Shown one piece after another: positions 1 through 14,466 of a stretch of DNA of 64,000 nucleotides. The stretch lies in the NCBI GenBank assembly GCA_946811695.1, contig OX328123.1, positions 39,156,054 through 39,220,053 of the forward strand, read 5' to 3'. Every line of letters begins with the position of its first letter. The stretch's first letter is position 1. The translations under genes were made by a program, and so were the position numbers. The notes under the pieces were generated by a model. That model did not search any database and had not been told where the DNA came from. It saw only the letters and a program-made list of their open reading frames with translations. Origin of the DNA: Gonocerus acuteangulatus. Its lineage: Eukaryota; Arthropoda; Insecta; Hemiptera; Coreidae.

Positions 1-345
1 TGGGTTTCATGGCCTGGATGATCTGAAATGGACTGACCCTTACCACTCAAAGCCTTTCCTGCCCTTAATCGAGACATAATCAGTTTTTATAGTGTTTTGT
101 GTAGTTCATTAAACTGCTTTGCAAATGGCCGAACAGAAGGGAGAGTGAAGAGAATATTTACCTCAGAAGTTCGCGCATGAGCCGTTGGACTTTTCCGTTT
201 ATCGGAACTGGTTGCTTGGGAGACAATTAAAGGAAAAAAAGAAGTCTTTGGTTTTCTTGTTTGTGTTGGATCCAGACAAAAAAATAGCAAAGACAAATCC
301 AAAGTTTCAATTGAATTTTTAAATAAAATCCTTTATTGCTTACAG
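1..345 (+). other. Upstream intron or flank of LRR gene with a diverged repeat
   Basis: No exon is seen here. About 71-205 resembles sequence at 41745-41850 (reverse) and 42190-42300 (forward), sharing a core near TTCATTAAA, CAAATGG and CCTCAGAAGTT. It is therefore probably a low-copy transposon remnant rather than 5' UTR. Confidence 0.35.
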
Positions 346-602
346 GTATGCGGCAGCATGGTTAGCAGCCGTGTTGTCTGTTGTTCAGGCGGGTGGAGTC
401 CCAGGTTGTGAGGAGGTGCAGAGAGCTTTAGGATATCCATGTTCCTGCAGAGCTAACCAAGAAGGAGAGCTCTTTCTGGATTGTGACAGGGTCATCCTGG
501 GCACGGAGTTCCCACAACTACCTCATCAGGCACCTATAGCATCTTTCTCTCAGAGGTCTGCAGGATGTCAGACACTTCCGACTCAAGCCTTCGTACAAGC
601 AG
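346..602 (+). CDS. LRR gene exon A (signal peptide and LRRNT)
   Basis: Acceptor TTACAG precedes and donor GTAATC follows. The frame is TAT GCG GCA (Y A A), reading through a hydrophobic stretch into the GCEEV and PCSC cysteine cap. The exon begins with the last base of a split codon, so coding starts earlier. The ATG at 358 is in a different frame and is not the start. Confidence 0.85.
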
Positions 603-3600
603 GTAATCTTATACCTACATTTTAATAATCATATCATCCATATAATAATACAAATCCATCATGTTTCATCATTTTATAAGAGCAAATGGATCACAGCATG
701 TCTAGGGTAATATGCATTCCTTTCAAGAAAATTCAATAGCATACCTCAATCCTGGTAAAGAATGAAAAATTTGTTCTTCAGTTTTATGTGTTTCCTTCCT
801 CCCTCTGGGGTGTTTGATCAAAAACGTTGACGTTTCATAACTACTTGGTACAACAAATTGTGAAACCCCGACTGAATTCTGATGGAAAAACAGATAAGAT
901 TTGATCTACATCTTGGTAATGGCTCCGCTATCTTCAGCACCGTGAAATGTGGATCCCATATGAATAAGTTGCACATAATTAGGTATTCGTTGATTTTTCA
1001 TAAAGAATTAGTTATATTTAATATTAGCTTTAGAACGTAATTTGAAAATAATCCAAAACAATATCTTACTTTCTTATCATTACAAAAGGCTTCTTACTTA
1101 TACAGGGATTGGGCTGAGGAAGCTGGACATGAGTGACAATTCGATACGACGCCTCAGAGAAAGAGTGTTCGGCGAATTGGAGAACACTTTGGAAGAAGTT
1201 CGTCTAGCAGGAAACCTTCTGGGAGATTCACTGAATCCTATATTCAGTAGCACCGAGTTCCACGGCCTTGCTGCGCTCCGGCTTCTGGATCTCAGGAACA
1301 ACCTCATAAAGGCACTGGAGGAAGGGCTTCTCAAAGGCTGCGATGCTCTTACTGTGAGAAAATCATTTATTTTTATTTATTAATGAATAACCCTTCAGGA
1401 TTTCATAATGCTTATCAAATAACTGTTATGTTATAAAATAATATACAAGGTTGTTGCATAAGTCTTCCTGCATAAAATACGTTTTATTTAAAGTTCAGTA
1501 TAAAGTCTACACATTAAAATTATACCTCAAAATATAGACCATCGTTGTCAAGTAATACCACACATCTTTCTGCCTGAATTTGAACTGGGTCTACCAGTCC
1601 TTGGTTTACGTGGTAATAACTTTATTTTTGTTTTTTACATTTGATATAAGTTATTTTGGACTTGGAGAATGTCCCATTGATTGGAGAAGACCGCTGTCAG
1701 ATTGTGTGACATCAGGGGGGAAGGTGGTAACACTCTATTTCTGAGAAATTTCTTTGACTAAATGTGAAATATGTATATTTATTGGTCAAATATAGCTGAG
1801 TATTGTATATATGGTAGCTGAGTATACAGGGTGTCCCACATTGAGGTGTCATAACTTTAAGTGTTTATTCTGCACCTCATTTGTAGTTCAGGGACGCAGA
1901 AATAAGCGTCCTATCTCAACATGTAGCAGAGCTATTCAAACTTTTGTATATTTTCAAAACTATTGGGTTTTCTTATGAAAAACTGTGTTTTCTGGATTTC
2001 TGGTCTATTTATCGTAAATGACGACCACATTTTTAGAATCTACATTAAATTTCCAATAAGAAACACCAGTTATTGAAATGTTGTCATGTAAATTAGGAGC
2101 TACACTAAGAGCCATATAGATGTGAACTATTTTTATTAGGGTTTTCTTAACTCATTCAATATTTTCTTAAACAGCTATTTGTTTACTTAGCGGTTTGCCT
2201 CCGCCTCAAAAGTTGCCTTATTTAATGAGCTTTAAAATGGTACCCTGTTGTTTTAAAAACAAAAATTATTTAAGTCTATTTTTTTCTGATTTCTAGTCAA
2301 AACCAATACATTTGCTTTAGTGTGAAGAAGCCATTACAAACACATTATTTAATTTCACGCGAATATGGTGATGTCCCATCTTTCCAACGTTAGGTACATA
2401 CACTTTTTGCTCTGATTAAGGATTAGGGGACACATTGGAAAGAGTGAAAGATGACAGAAGAACATATTTGAAATAATCACAATTATTGTTATTATTTTAA
2501 TACAATAAATACAGATCTTATATTTTTTATACTTTGAGGGTCTTGTTTCATTAAATTTCTATTTTTAATTCTATTCTATTTAATAAAATTGGACACTACA
2601 ATTTCTGCTTATAAGTTATTGCTTATAAGTAACTGGGTTATTCATTACAATCATTAGAAATTGTATTGAAAAAACTCTCTCCTGCAAATATAAAGCGAAA
2701 AAAATAGATTTAAATGAAAAGACTATTATACTACTCTTAAAAATAGAAATTTCACAAAACAAGACCCTCAAAGCATAAAAATATAACATCTGTATTTATT
2801 ATGATAACAATAATTGTGATTATTTCCAAAATGTTCTTCTGTAATCTTTCACTCTTTCCACGGTGTCCCCTTATCGTGTATCAGAGAAAAAAGTGTGTGT
2901 ACCTAGTGTGAGAAGGATGGGACATCACCATATTCGCGTGAAATTAAATAATGTGTTGGTAATGGATTCTTCGCACTAAAGCAAATGTATTGGTTTTGAC
3001 TTAGAAATCAGAAAAAAATAGACTTAAATAATTTTTGTTTTTAAAACAACAGGGTACCATTTTAAAGCTCATTAAATAATGCATCTTTTGAGGCAGAGGC
3101 AAACCGCTAAGTCGACAATTAGCTGATTAAGAAAATATTAAAGGAGTTAAGAAAACCCTAATAAAAATAGTTCACATCTATATGGCTCTTAGTGTAGCTC
3201 CTAATTTACATTACAACATTTCAATGACGGGTGTTTCTTATTGGAAATTTAATGTAGATTCTAAAAATGTGGTCGTCATTTACGATACATAGACCAGAAA
3301 TCCAGAAAACACAGTTCTTCATAAGAATACCCAATAGTTTTGAAAATATACAAAAGTTTAAATAGCTCTGCTACATGTTGAGATAGGATGCTCATTTCTG
3401 CGTCCCTGAACTACAAATGAGGTGCACAATAACCCTTAAAGTCATGACATCTCTATGTGGGACACCCTGTATATTCATTATATGGCAGAATACATAATGA
3501 AGACCATCCCTTCCTAAGTAACAGTGCATCACACACAGTAAACTAAACAGTTACACTGACCCAAGATCATCCACAGTATGTACCCTAGGAGATACACTGG

Positions 3601-4155
3601 GAATAGGTATAAAATGCATGGGTGTATATAAGGGGAGGCTGAGGGGGCTGCCGCCCCTACTAGAAAAGTCTATTTAATTGGTATAAATGTGTCATAAAAC
3701 CTCAAAAATTAATTAAATAAGATCACTTAGTTAAGAAAAAATAATTTTATTATGAGAGTAATAGCGTTTTAGTTGGCTAACTATTCCAAATTCTAGGTTG
3801 TGAGAATTCCATACTCTCCAAATCACCTGGTTCTCACAGCCCCCGCCCCAATTATTTTCTATATACGCCCCCCCCCCCCCTGAGCTCTCTGTGGATTTGG
3901 GTGTTACTTATTAAAAGGATGCATTTAAAATAATTGAAAGTATTTTATTTTGAGATGTTTGAAGTCTTTGTCTGTAGGTGACATAGAAAATCAAATAATT
4001 TAAAAATATAATCAAGGGAAATTGTGAAATTTTAAAGGAAAGTGAAAATCTTTGTAGGAAATCTATAGTTATTGTAAGAAAAAATCCGATGGACTACTTA
4101 TGAATATGTAACCCTTTGCCCCAGGTTGTAAGTGACTTCTATGTTTTATCATTTA

Positions 4156-4202
<47 letters not shown>

Positions 4203-6629
4203 TCGGATGATAAAATTCCTGCCGGAGGTTGGGAATCGGACCCACCATCTCCCGCTTATGAATCCAAGGCGCTAGCCATTAGACCATGGGAGACCCCCGT
4301 TTAAGTTAGTGTTTTTCAAAATGTCTGTTACGTATCGATATCATGGCTGCCTTCAGAAAGTATATCTGTCAAATATATGTGTCCAAGTTAAACCTTTAAC
4401 GGCACTCATTTAGTACATAAGATAAACAATAAATTAACATTACTATGTTTAATTACAGGAACTTTGGCTTGATGGAAATAGCTTAACGGAGGTTCCTTCG
4501 GCATCATTAAATGGACCCACATCACTCAGAGTTTTATCCCTAAGGGAGAATAGAATTAGTAAGTAATTATTAAATTTGAAAAATCATAAATTTAGTTTTA
4601 TAATATAAGATTCATGAGTTAAACATCCCAAATGTATTATGAATATATATTTTACTTTTGAGTACGTTTATATATACAGGGTGATTCAGGTCTAAGTAGC
4701 CAAACTCTAGGAGGTGATTGAAGACATAATTTCCAACAAAAAAGTTCATATGAAGCATGGTCCGATTCCAAAAGGAAAAGGAGCTGTATCCAATTTTCTC
4801 TTTTTTTTTTTTAAACGTAGTCATGTTTTTTAGTGAATAATAAATGATTCCTCAAAAACTATTCAAGATAATTAAATTCTAATTATGCCATCGTAAAATA
4901 GACAAAATTCACTTTAAAAAAACAGTAATTTAATTCACTAAAACCATTATTAAAAGATACTTTCTGGACGTCCAATAACGCACTTCTGTTTCTATCGATG
5001 AATCAGAGTTTTTTCGCGAATTTTTTCCTCAGCCCCCTAACGGACTACAGATTCAAGACTTACACGAAAACTTCTACATTTAGTAAGAATTAAATTTATG
5101 AAAATTAAGCGGAGGTTTTTTGGAGAATAAATTGAACAATTGGCTCCCTTTTGTCAAAAAAATGTGGAATGTAGCTTTGTTACTTTCAAATACCTTGTGT
5201 GAAGACATTATGAATTTCTCATTTTTTATTGGCCAAACTGTGGGAATCCATTGTCCAGTCCGGAAGCAACAAAAGTAACTGAAAGAAATGTTTTTCATTT
5301 AGAAGATATGTTACATTTTGAGTTTTCCAACTTTTCATTGATTTATCTTTTACATGATGTATTTGGCACCCAGTTTTGACTAGAAATTTTGAGGGGAGAG
5401 TTCAATAATATTACAGGGTTGTTGAATAATTATAATCCAAAATTTAGACATAATTTGAAATGTTTTCAATTAAAGTTTTTAAATAGAAATAAAAATTGTG
5501 CAAAGCATTGCTGGAAGAAAAATGTTAATCCTCAGTTCGGCCGCAACATTTTGTGGACAGACAAGGCCACAATCACGCGGAATGGAATTTTTACCAGTCC
5601 CAATTCGCATACTTGGTCTCATGTTAATCCTTATGCACTGTGAAGATCACACAATCAGTATTAGCTCTAAGTTAACGTGTGGTGCGGGATTTTGGACGAA
5701 TATCTTCTTCAGCCAATCCTGATTCTCGACAGGTTCGATTCAACATATTTTTAAACCTCCTTCAACACGATTGACCTATTGCATTGGAAGACTTTCTGCT
5801 TGCACATAGATCCATGTTTCCTGATGGATTGCTGTCCTGCAAACAGCACTGTGTTAGACAGTGGATGGATCCACTGTCCAAGTTGATAAAGGTACAATTG
5901 CAATTTCGGCAAATTTCAAATATATTAGCAAATATTTTAGTGCTAACTACATCATGTAAAAGATAAATCAATGACAATTTGTAAAACACAAAATGTAAAA
6001 TATCTCCCAAATGAAAAACGTTTCTAATCATTTCTTTCGGATACTATATATTGCTTCTGGACTGGACAATGGATTCCCACAGTTTGGCCAATAAAAAATG
6101 AATAATTTCTTCACAAAAGGTATTTGAAAGTAACAAAAATACATTCCACATTTTTTTGACAAAAGGGAGCCAATCGTTCAATTTATTCCCCAATAAACCT
6201 CCACTTAATTTTCATAAATTTAATGCTTACTAAACGTAGAAGTTTTCGGGTAAGTACTGAATCTGTAGCCCGTTAGGGGGCTGAGGAAAAAATTTGCGAA
6301 AAAACTCTGATTCATTGATAAAAACAGAAGAGCGTTATTGGACGTCCAGAAAGTACCTTTTAATAATGGTTTTAGTGAATTAAATTACTGTATTTTTAAA
6401 GGAAATCTTGTCTATTTTATGATGGCATAATTAGAATTTAATTATCTTGAATAGTTTTCGAGAAATCGTTTATTATTCATTAAAAAACATGACTATGTTA
6501 AAAAAAAACAGAAAATTTGGCACAGCTCCTTTTCCTTTCGGAATCGGACCGTACTTCATATGAACTTTTTTGTTGGAAATTATGTCTTCAATCACCTCCT
6601 ACAGATTGGCTACTTAGACCTGAATCACC

Positions 6630-6690
<61 letters not shown>

Positions 6691-9600
6691 AATAATTACA
6701 CATACAAATATAGAACATATTTTTATTCCAGACAAGCAATAATATTTCTATCCTTTTTGAAATAAAGCATGAAAAAGCTATTATTTATTAAATTAATTCT
6801 ATTTCTCCTAATTGTCTAGACTATTTTAAATTTTAGAAGTGTGTACATTTTTCAAAAGCAATTAAATCCTAAATAATTTTTATACCAATAGGTGTTTTGA
6901 AAGAAGGAAGTTTCTCATCACAGCCAGACCTTGAAAGGATTGACCTGAGTAGAAACAGGCTTGGAACACTCGAAGAAGGAGCATTTACCTCATTAACATC
7001 ATTAAGAAGATTGGATCTTGCTCAAAATCGATTAAACCGACTCAACTCTGATGCTTTTGCAGGTAATAAACCATTATGTTAAAAACCAAAAGTACTTTTA
7101 AGTTCCGAGTCTTGTATAATTTTTCTATTTTTTTTTTTTTTTTTAATTGTACACCTAATGCCAAGTTCAATACCACTGAGCTATTTATTGTTTCTAAACC
7201 TCTTTTAGAACACCGATGGCTGAAATCGGGATTTGAACTAGATCTAAGACTAGATCAACGAACCGCTGGGATGCTCTCTTAGTATATTAATTTGAAGCAT
7301 TCATTCTAAGAACCATGGGTACTTCTGAATCATTTTTAGTCCCCTCTTTTAAGAAATGGAGCATTAAAATCATTATGTCCTATTGTGCAAGGCCTAAAAT
7401 CAGATGACACACGCACAAAAAAAAGAAAAAAAAAACTATACAGCATTTAAATAGCATTTATTGAAACTACAGGGTGACGAGGTTAGCTCAGTGATACAGC
7501 ACTGGGCTTATAAGCTGGAGGACCTGAGTTCAAATTCCGAGCAAGATTTTTATCTTCAAGTGTTTTTGTTCATGGGTTGGATTTGGCCTCCTTGACCGTT
7601 TCTAGGCCAACCCAGCCTTTAATTAATGGGTACCTTGATGCTAATGACCCGAGCAGTCAAAGCAGAAGAGGAGAAAATCTGGTGGCTGGAGCATAGCACT
7701 GAGCATCTCCCTAGTGTGCCGTGTAGTCATGAATAAGATACGTCTATAGTATCTGCCCCTCATGGCCCTTGTGGCTTTTACAGGAGTGAATTTTTATTGA
7801 ACCACACCTTCCTCTGCTTCATTGAAAATGTTTTGTTTTTTTTCATCATAATATTATTATTTAAATTTTAACGTCCATTATTATTAACTAAGAAGACGTG
7901 TTATCTATAGTGTTATAATATTAATAAAAAGTTTTATTTTTAATAAGATTATTTACGTTACGCATCTACGTTAGGAGCCAATATAATAAAAATTTTATAA
8001 TATTTAATTTTAAAAACTCTCAGGGGTCGGGTTCGAGTCCAGTAAAGTAAAACAAAGATAATTTTAAATAATAAAAAAACAAAACAAAAGAAAAAACTCA
8101 TAGATAAGTTACATCCAGGCATAGGATAAACAAGCATTACCTGATATAAAGCCATATTCGTATTAACTGCACATGACAGGATCTTCTTTAAAACTGTATC
8201 TCCATTAACGGACTGACTGTAGCTTCTTTTTAACTGCACTACTGTATGAGATTGGATCTTCTTTTTAACTAAACTGCACTTATGAGACTGTATCTTCTAG
8301 TAAACTAAACTGTAGAGATGAGACAAGAGACTGACGCTTCCTTTAACAGACTTCAACTGTATGTGTCTGTATCTTCCATTACAACTCAACAGACTGCCAT
8401 ATGAGACTGGAGCCACCTTTTCACAGACTCTTGTAACAGACTGAACTAACTTTCATGGCGGGAGCATCCTACCGGTATCCAATGCTACCTGTATCGACTG
8501 CTAGACAAATATAACAAATAATATTTGTTTATCCCAAAGAACTTAACATATCAATGAGCTTTTTGATTTTCCGAATTTTCTGTGTTAATTTTAAAACTTT
8601 TAAATATGTAATGTAAAATATCATTACAATAGGTTGCCACCCTTATCTAGCCAGGATAGGGTTCATGCCTTTTCTTTTTTCGAAAGAAAGTCAACACCCC
8701 ATAGTTGGAGTCGAACCCATGACCCTTTGCTCGGAGTGTTAAGTGCTCACACCTAAACATTCATAGCCCCAGGCCTCCTCTTCATAATATAACAGAAATG
8801 GTACATCAAATGTCCAAGGGAAATATATGAGTTTCAGTAAAAAAAACATGTGATATGGGGACAATCCTTATCACAAGCAATCAATTTTTAATGGCATAAA
8901 GAACTGTTGGAAGGCCAAGCGGTGAAATTTGAGGAATCTTGTGTGTATAGATTACTGATGAGAGTTACCTCATATGAGAATGGACTATGTGGGCATGTAA
9001 ATATTCTGCCTGAAGAACGCACCATTTACAGGGCCAATTAATGGAGTTGGACAATTGTTTTTATAAAACAAGAGAGTCCTGTGTTTACCAAGTAAAAGTA
9101 CTTCTAATTCACTGATTTCAGTCCATGTGAATTTTACTTATTCTCCAAGAAAAACAAATCCATCACTTTTTTTCAAATTATTTCAATATTCCAAGAGTAA
9201 CTTGGTAGAGATTTCAGTAGCTTCCTACAGCTTCTGATACAACTTCTTTTTAAGAATAAGAAATAAAATGTAACTAAATTTTCTTTTTCAAAATACTTCT
9301 CAAAAATTGTAATAACTCATAATAAATAAAAAAAATAACCAGCAACGTAATATAGGGTACTTTTTATGTTTCAAATAGGCGCAGAGAATGTCTTGGAGCT
9401 TGATATGTCTGAAAACTTCCTCACGGAATTTCCTGCAATAGCACTGGCGCAATTCAACTCAATAAAATATCTTAATTTGTCAGCAAATTTAATTGAGGTA
9501 AATTATTTATTAAATTAGATAATCCTATGCAATTATAGTTTAAATTTTTTTTAATGTAATCCAGGTTTAGAATAACCGATATTTTTGTACTTAATCAGAA

Positions 9601-12600
9601 AACTAATCTTTAAAAGATTGATTTGCAAGTCACAACATGTAAAGGACAGGACATTAATTTATGGTCAATTAAAAACATGTATCATCGTCAAACTAAAATG
9701 TTAGCAAAAGAGAAAATTAGTTATAGATGTACGGTCTACATAAAATCTACACTAGACTAAAATATTCCTTGAAATAAATAAATACTGGGTCGTTGCCTAA
9801 GCTCATGCATTATTATTTTGTGTTAGCTACAGTACAGTGTGAAGGGATTGTTATTCCATTGTTTTAAAGTAGTTCGAGTTTCTGTCTTGCAAAACACATA
9901 ATTTTGTTACTGTGAACGTATTATATGTATATATTGCAGACACATGAATATGGATTGTCAAGTTGGAAATTAAGCATTCCGACTCAATTTACTCTTTCAG
10001 TATAACTGAGTATCTAGTGCAGCAGGAGAACTATTTGTGAAGAATACAGGTTGAAGCCATTGCTGAAAGAAGAGCACCAAAATGGTTTCCCTGTGTTTGA
10101 GCAGGACGGTTTGACTTGTTGATGATCCGCATTCTATAAGACCTTCAGATTTTTATGTAAATTGCTTGAATATGTTTCTTCATGAGAATCCTCATCAAAC
10201 AACCTAGGAAATGGTGAATGTGTATGACAGTGACATTAAAATAAAAATAAAATATATAAACTGTACAAGCTTATGCAACCCTCCAATATATTCATCTCAA
10301 ATGAAAAATTAAAATTAACATCAACAAAACTCAAATTACTATCATCACCTACAAGCCTAAAGGACAGTACAGTAAACTTTCTTTAATCTGGCGCGCTCGG
10401 GACTTGAAGCATGCTGGATTATCAAATATTCCAGATTATCGGATGTATGTAGAAAAAAAATGAATAGAGATGAAAATGAAAGGAAATGTAGACTATAATA
10501 ATAGTACATATTTAATGTAAAGTGACTAAAATAAAATTGCACACTATTAGAATAAAAAAAGTATGTATACATAATTGATTATTTTAATTGTCCCCTTGAG
10601 GAAGATAGTCTCAGTCAAGCGAAAACTATAAACTGTTAGGGCAACAAGTATGTATTTGATCACAGTGAGGGTTTCTGGGAATTTTTCTATGACCCTGTTG
10701 GGAACCAACAGGTTGTTGGGGTGGAGATTTCGTGGAATTGATGCATAAGAAGTGAAGAGCTGCACTCTCATGTTTGGCCTTGACACCCCTGCCCTGCCAG
10801 ATTATCAAGCTTGCCAGTCCATAGGAAGCTGGATTAGAGGAAATTTACTGTATAAAAACATATCATAACAAAATAAAATATTTAGACATAATACCAAAAC
10901 AAAGGGTAATATAATGTTTGCAGAACATATAAATGGATGCCTGCATGTGAACCTCCTACTTTACACCTACTGATGATAGACCTGTGCTGCTAGAAATGTT
11001 GCTTGCAACAATTAATAAACTGTTCTATCTGTACTCCAGTAGCTAACGCCTAGGATTCTCATGACGACTAAAATCAATTTCATTTATCGTGATCATATAA
11101 TTTCATTTTTGTTTTTATGTTTTCTAGAAACTAGATAACAGCCTCTTATCGCCAGTAAAAGAGCTTGAACTTCTTGATTTAAGTCGAAACAATATAGGAA
11201 ATATTGCACCAGGAACTTTCCTTGGATTAAGAAAACTGAAACATCTTGATCTCAGTGTCAATACTCTTAGAACAGTGAGTACATTCAAATAAATTTAAAA
11301 TGCTATATTTTGCTTAATGTTGGTTTTAGAGCAAATTTGTTTAAATAGAATTAACTCATCTTAGATTAGTAGCAACTACTGAAGCAATAAAACGAATCAA
11401 TAAAGAATAAATCGGGTGCCATGACCTCCCGCGGTTGAATGCATCCTTAATTCCAATTAAAAAAAAAAAAGAATAAATCAAAACAAGTACAAAAACTTTG
11501 TGGTTTTAGACCAGTGTTTCTTAAACTGGGGTCCGCTTATCCTTGGGATCCCCAGAGACTCCCACATATCACATTTCTACCAGGAGCTAAGTTGGCTATT
11601 CCCTCTTTATCGTCGACAGTACTTCCTCGGCTCAGTCCTTTACCAAGTAATCCAATCTCAAAGACCTTCTTATATTTTTCAACTCCATAAATTTAAATCC
11701 TCTGTTCACTCCCAAATCACCCGATCTTGTCCTTCTGATCTTTATAATCTTTCTCACCGTACTGCATTATTCGAAAAATCATTTGTCACCCGTGCCACCT
11801 CGCTATGGAATTCCTTACCTCTATCTATCCGTCATTCTACCAACCTAGAAACCTTTAAATCCCGACTCTTCCAAGACTTTTTATCTCTGCAAGTTTTAAC
11901 CAATCCCTAATTTATATACAAGCTATAGTAGGTAGGTAGATTTCTGTTTATGGGGCGATAAACAAAGAAGTTATTGCGCCCTACAAGCTATAGTATTTAT
12001 AATTTTATAGAATAAATTGTTTTCACGAGCCTGTACATTCAAAATTACTCCTATGGGACATATGTCCCAGAATAAGAATAACAATTTTTCATTTCATATC
12101 TTTTGATGATTTATTTGTAACTGGTTGCGTACTGAACTATAAGAGTATAAAATAATTCATATTGATTTGATTGAAATTTAAACAATTCTTGGTATCCAGG
12201 TGCTATCTGAACCACAACAGTTATAACACATTAGTAATATTATATATGTTGCATAATATCATAGACCCAAATTATTTTGAATATTCTTACATTTTATTTG
12301 AAATTTTAAAGGTTGAAGATGATGCCTTTGAAGGCTTGGACAGTTTGCAAAAGCTCTCTCTTGAAGATAACAACATCCTTCTGGTGCCAGCCTCTGCGCT
12401 TGGCCGTCTTCCTAGTTTAGCACGCTTGCAGCTTGGTTGGAATAGAGTTGCCGCACTTGACCATGATATTCTAGGAGCTGTAGCTGATAGAGTTCACCAT
12501 TTAAGCCTTGCCAGAAATGTTGTACGAGAGCTTCCTCCGGATGCATTCCAGGTAATTTATTTCAACCAAAACTACATTGTTAAGAGGTATACTGGCAAAT

Positions 12601-14410
12601 AGTTTGAACACCAATATATTTCATTCCTATTTCTTCTTCAGTATACTCTAAACTAAATCTAATTCATGATTTATTATATTAATATACATTTCAATCATAA
12701 TGTTTAAAAGATATATTTACTATAAATAAGACAAACATTCTTAAATCTCCAACATTAATAATGTCTTTTGGGGGTATTTTTTCAAATTTTCTTAATATAT
12801 TCATACCAAATCTTGTCCCCCCCCCGAAAAATTTAATAAGTAAAGAGGATTTTGCTTATTTTCCATAAAATTTACAATGCTGAGAAGTTTTAGTATGTTT
12901 TGCACTCATGAAAGAATTTTTAAAAAATGTTTTCAAATCCTCATTGATCCTACAAACTAGATACCATAAATTACCTCTGTTAAAATTTATATACATATAT
13001 GCCCCGTTAACTTTATAGTTTTTAAGCAGACAGGGAATAGTTGGGTTTCGGCTAGCAAAACACCAATACGATTTTTGTCAAAATCTGTATTAAGGACGCT
13101 TCGGCTACTGTCTTTGTTAGCTAAAAGACAAAACACAAGCATAGAATTAAGAAACAGAATAATTAAACCAATAAAGAAATATGGTAGATCTACAAATACA
13201 AATCACTTCATTTTTTTATTGGTTTAATTATTCGTTTCATTAATTCTGCACAAAGACTACCAAAGAGTAGCCGAAGCGTCCTTAATATAGATTTTGACAA
13301 AAATCATATTGATGTTTTCCTAGCCCAATCCCAACTATTATTAACACTGACTGCTTATCACCTCCACAGCAAAGTATGTACATCTCATTATAGTTTCTGT
13401 TTTTTTCACCCCAAAACTTAGTATACAGCACTCCCTTAACAAACGATTGGACTAGTTTGCTAGCCAGCGAAGTCAGGCCATCTGAAGGGGGTTTACTCCA
13501 TGCCCAAATTACTAATTTGCTGGACTTAATGTTTGTTAAATTTCAATAAACTCTGAATGCATCGTAAGTATCTAAATAGAAAGATGTGTTGTAAAAATAA
13601 ACAATCCATTTGATGGGGAAGTTTACTCCAGATCCAAATTAAGATACTAATTTGTTCATATCTCCCATAATTTTCATTATTATTATTATTCACACGTTGC
13701 AAAAGAACGCAATACACCTCATGTGTAAAAATTCCTTCTTCTCTAAAGGGAAAAAGTTGCTTTCAAAATATACTAAATCAGCCCATTTGTAGTGGGGGTT
13801 TACTTCAGAACCAAATTATTAATTTTGGCTGTTATTTTGACTTTATGGCATCAAAACTCTATATATTGTTGTCATACCTGTTGGTGGAGACCATCGTCAC
13901 TGGCATCGGTGAGATTACTAGGCCCACAGTATGATGCCAATGACGATGGTCTCCAACAACAGGTATGACAAAAGTACATTTACTGGTGGTTTACTGGGGG
14001 GTTTACCTAACCCCCTTAGATTATTTACCAAACTCTATATAAGTGATGATTATCCAAAGAGAAAGACGTGTTAAAAAATAAACTGAATCAGTACATTTCC
14101 AGTCAGGGTTTACTTCAGGACCAAATTAAGTATTTGCCCGTACTCGCCATTAATTTTACTTTCAATGAGGAACATGTTGATCTGTATATTTCATATAATT
14201 TTTCACATTGTAGTTAATTTTGATGGTTCTGTTTCTTATTACGTCTCTAGACACACACTACAGAAATTTGCTTTCAAGGCAATTTTTAGGAATAATCACA
14301 CAATCAAGTATATAATAAATGTATAATGAAATTTCAGAAACAAATTTTTAAAGCACGAATAATCCTACTTTATAACCTAGGAGGTTAGAATCTTACCTAA
14401 TTATAATTCT

Positions 14411-14466
<56 letters not shown>

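Noticed and set aside
358..360. ATG as start of the LRR protein
   Set aside because: It is in a different frame from the signal-peptide and Cys-cap reading, which continues open to the splice acceptor at 345.
6517..6765. ORFs rich in YIYIYI (also 24 kb, 38 kb, 47 kb, 53 kb, 56.8 kb)
   Set aside because: Translations of TA microsatellites.
7476..7560. True tRNA genes at SINE heads
   Set aside because: A and B boxes are present but the acceptor stems do not close and the same head is followed by a repeated body, so they are SINEs.
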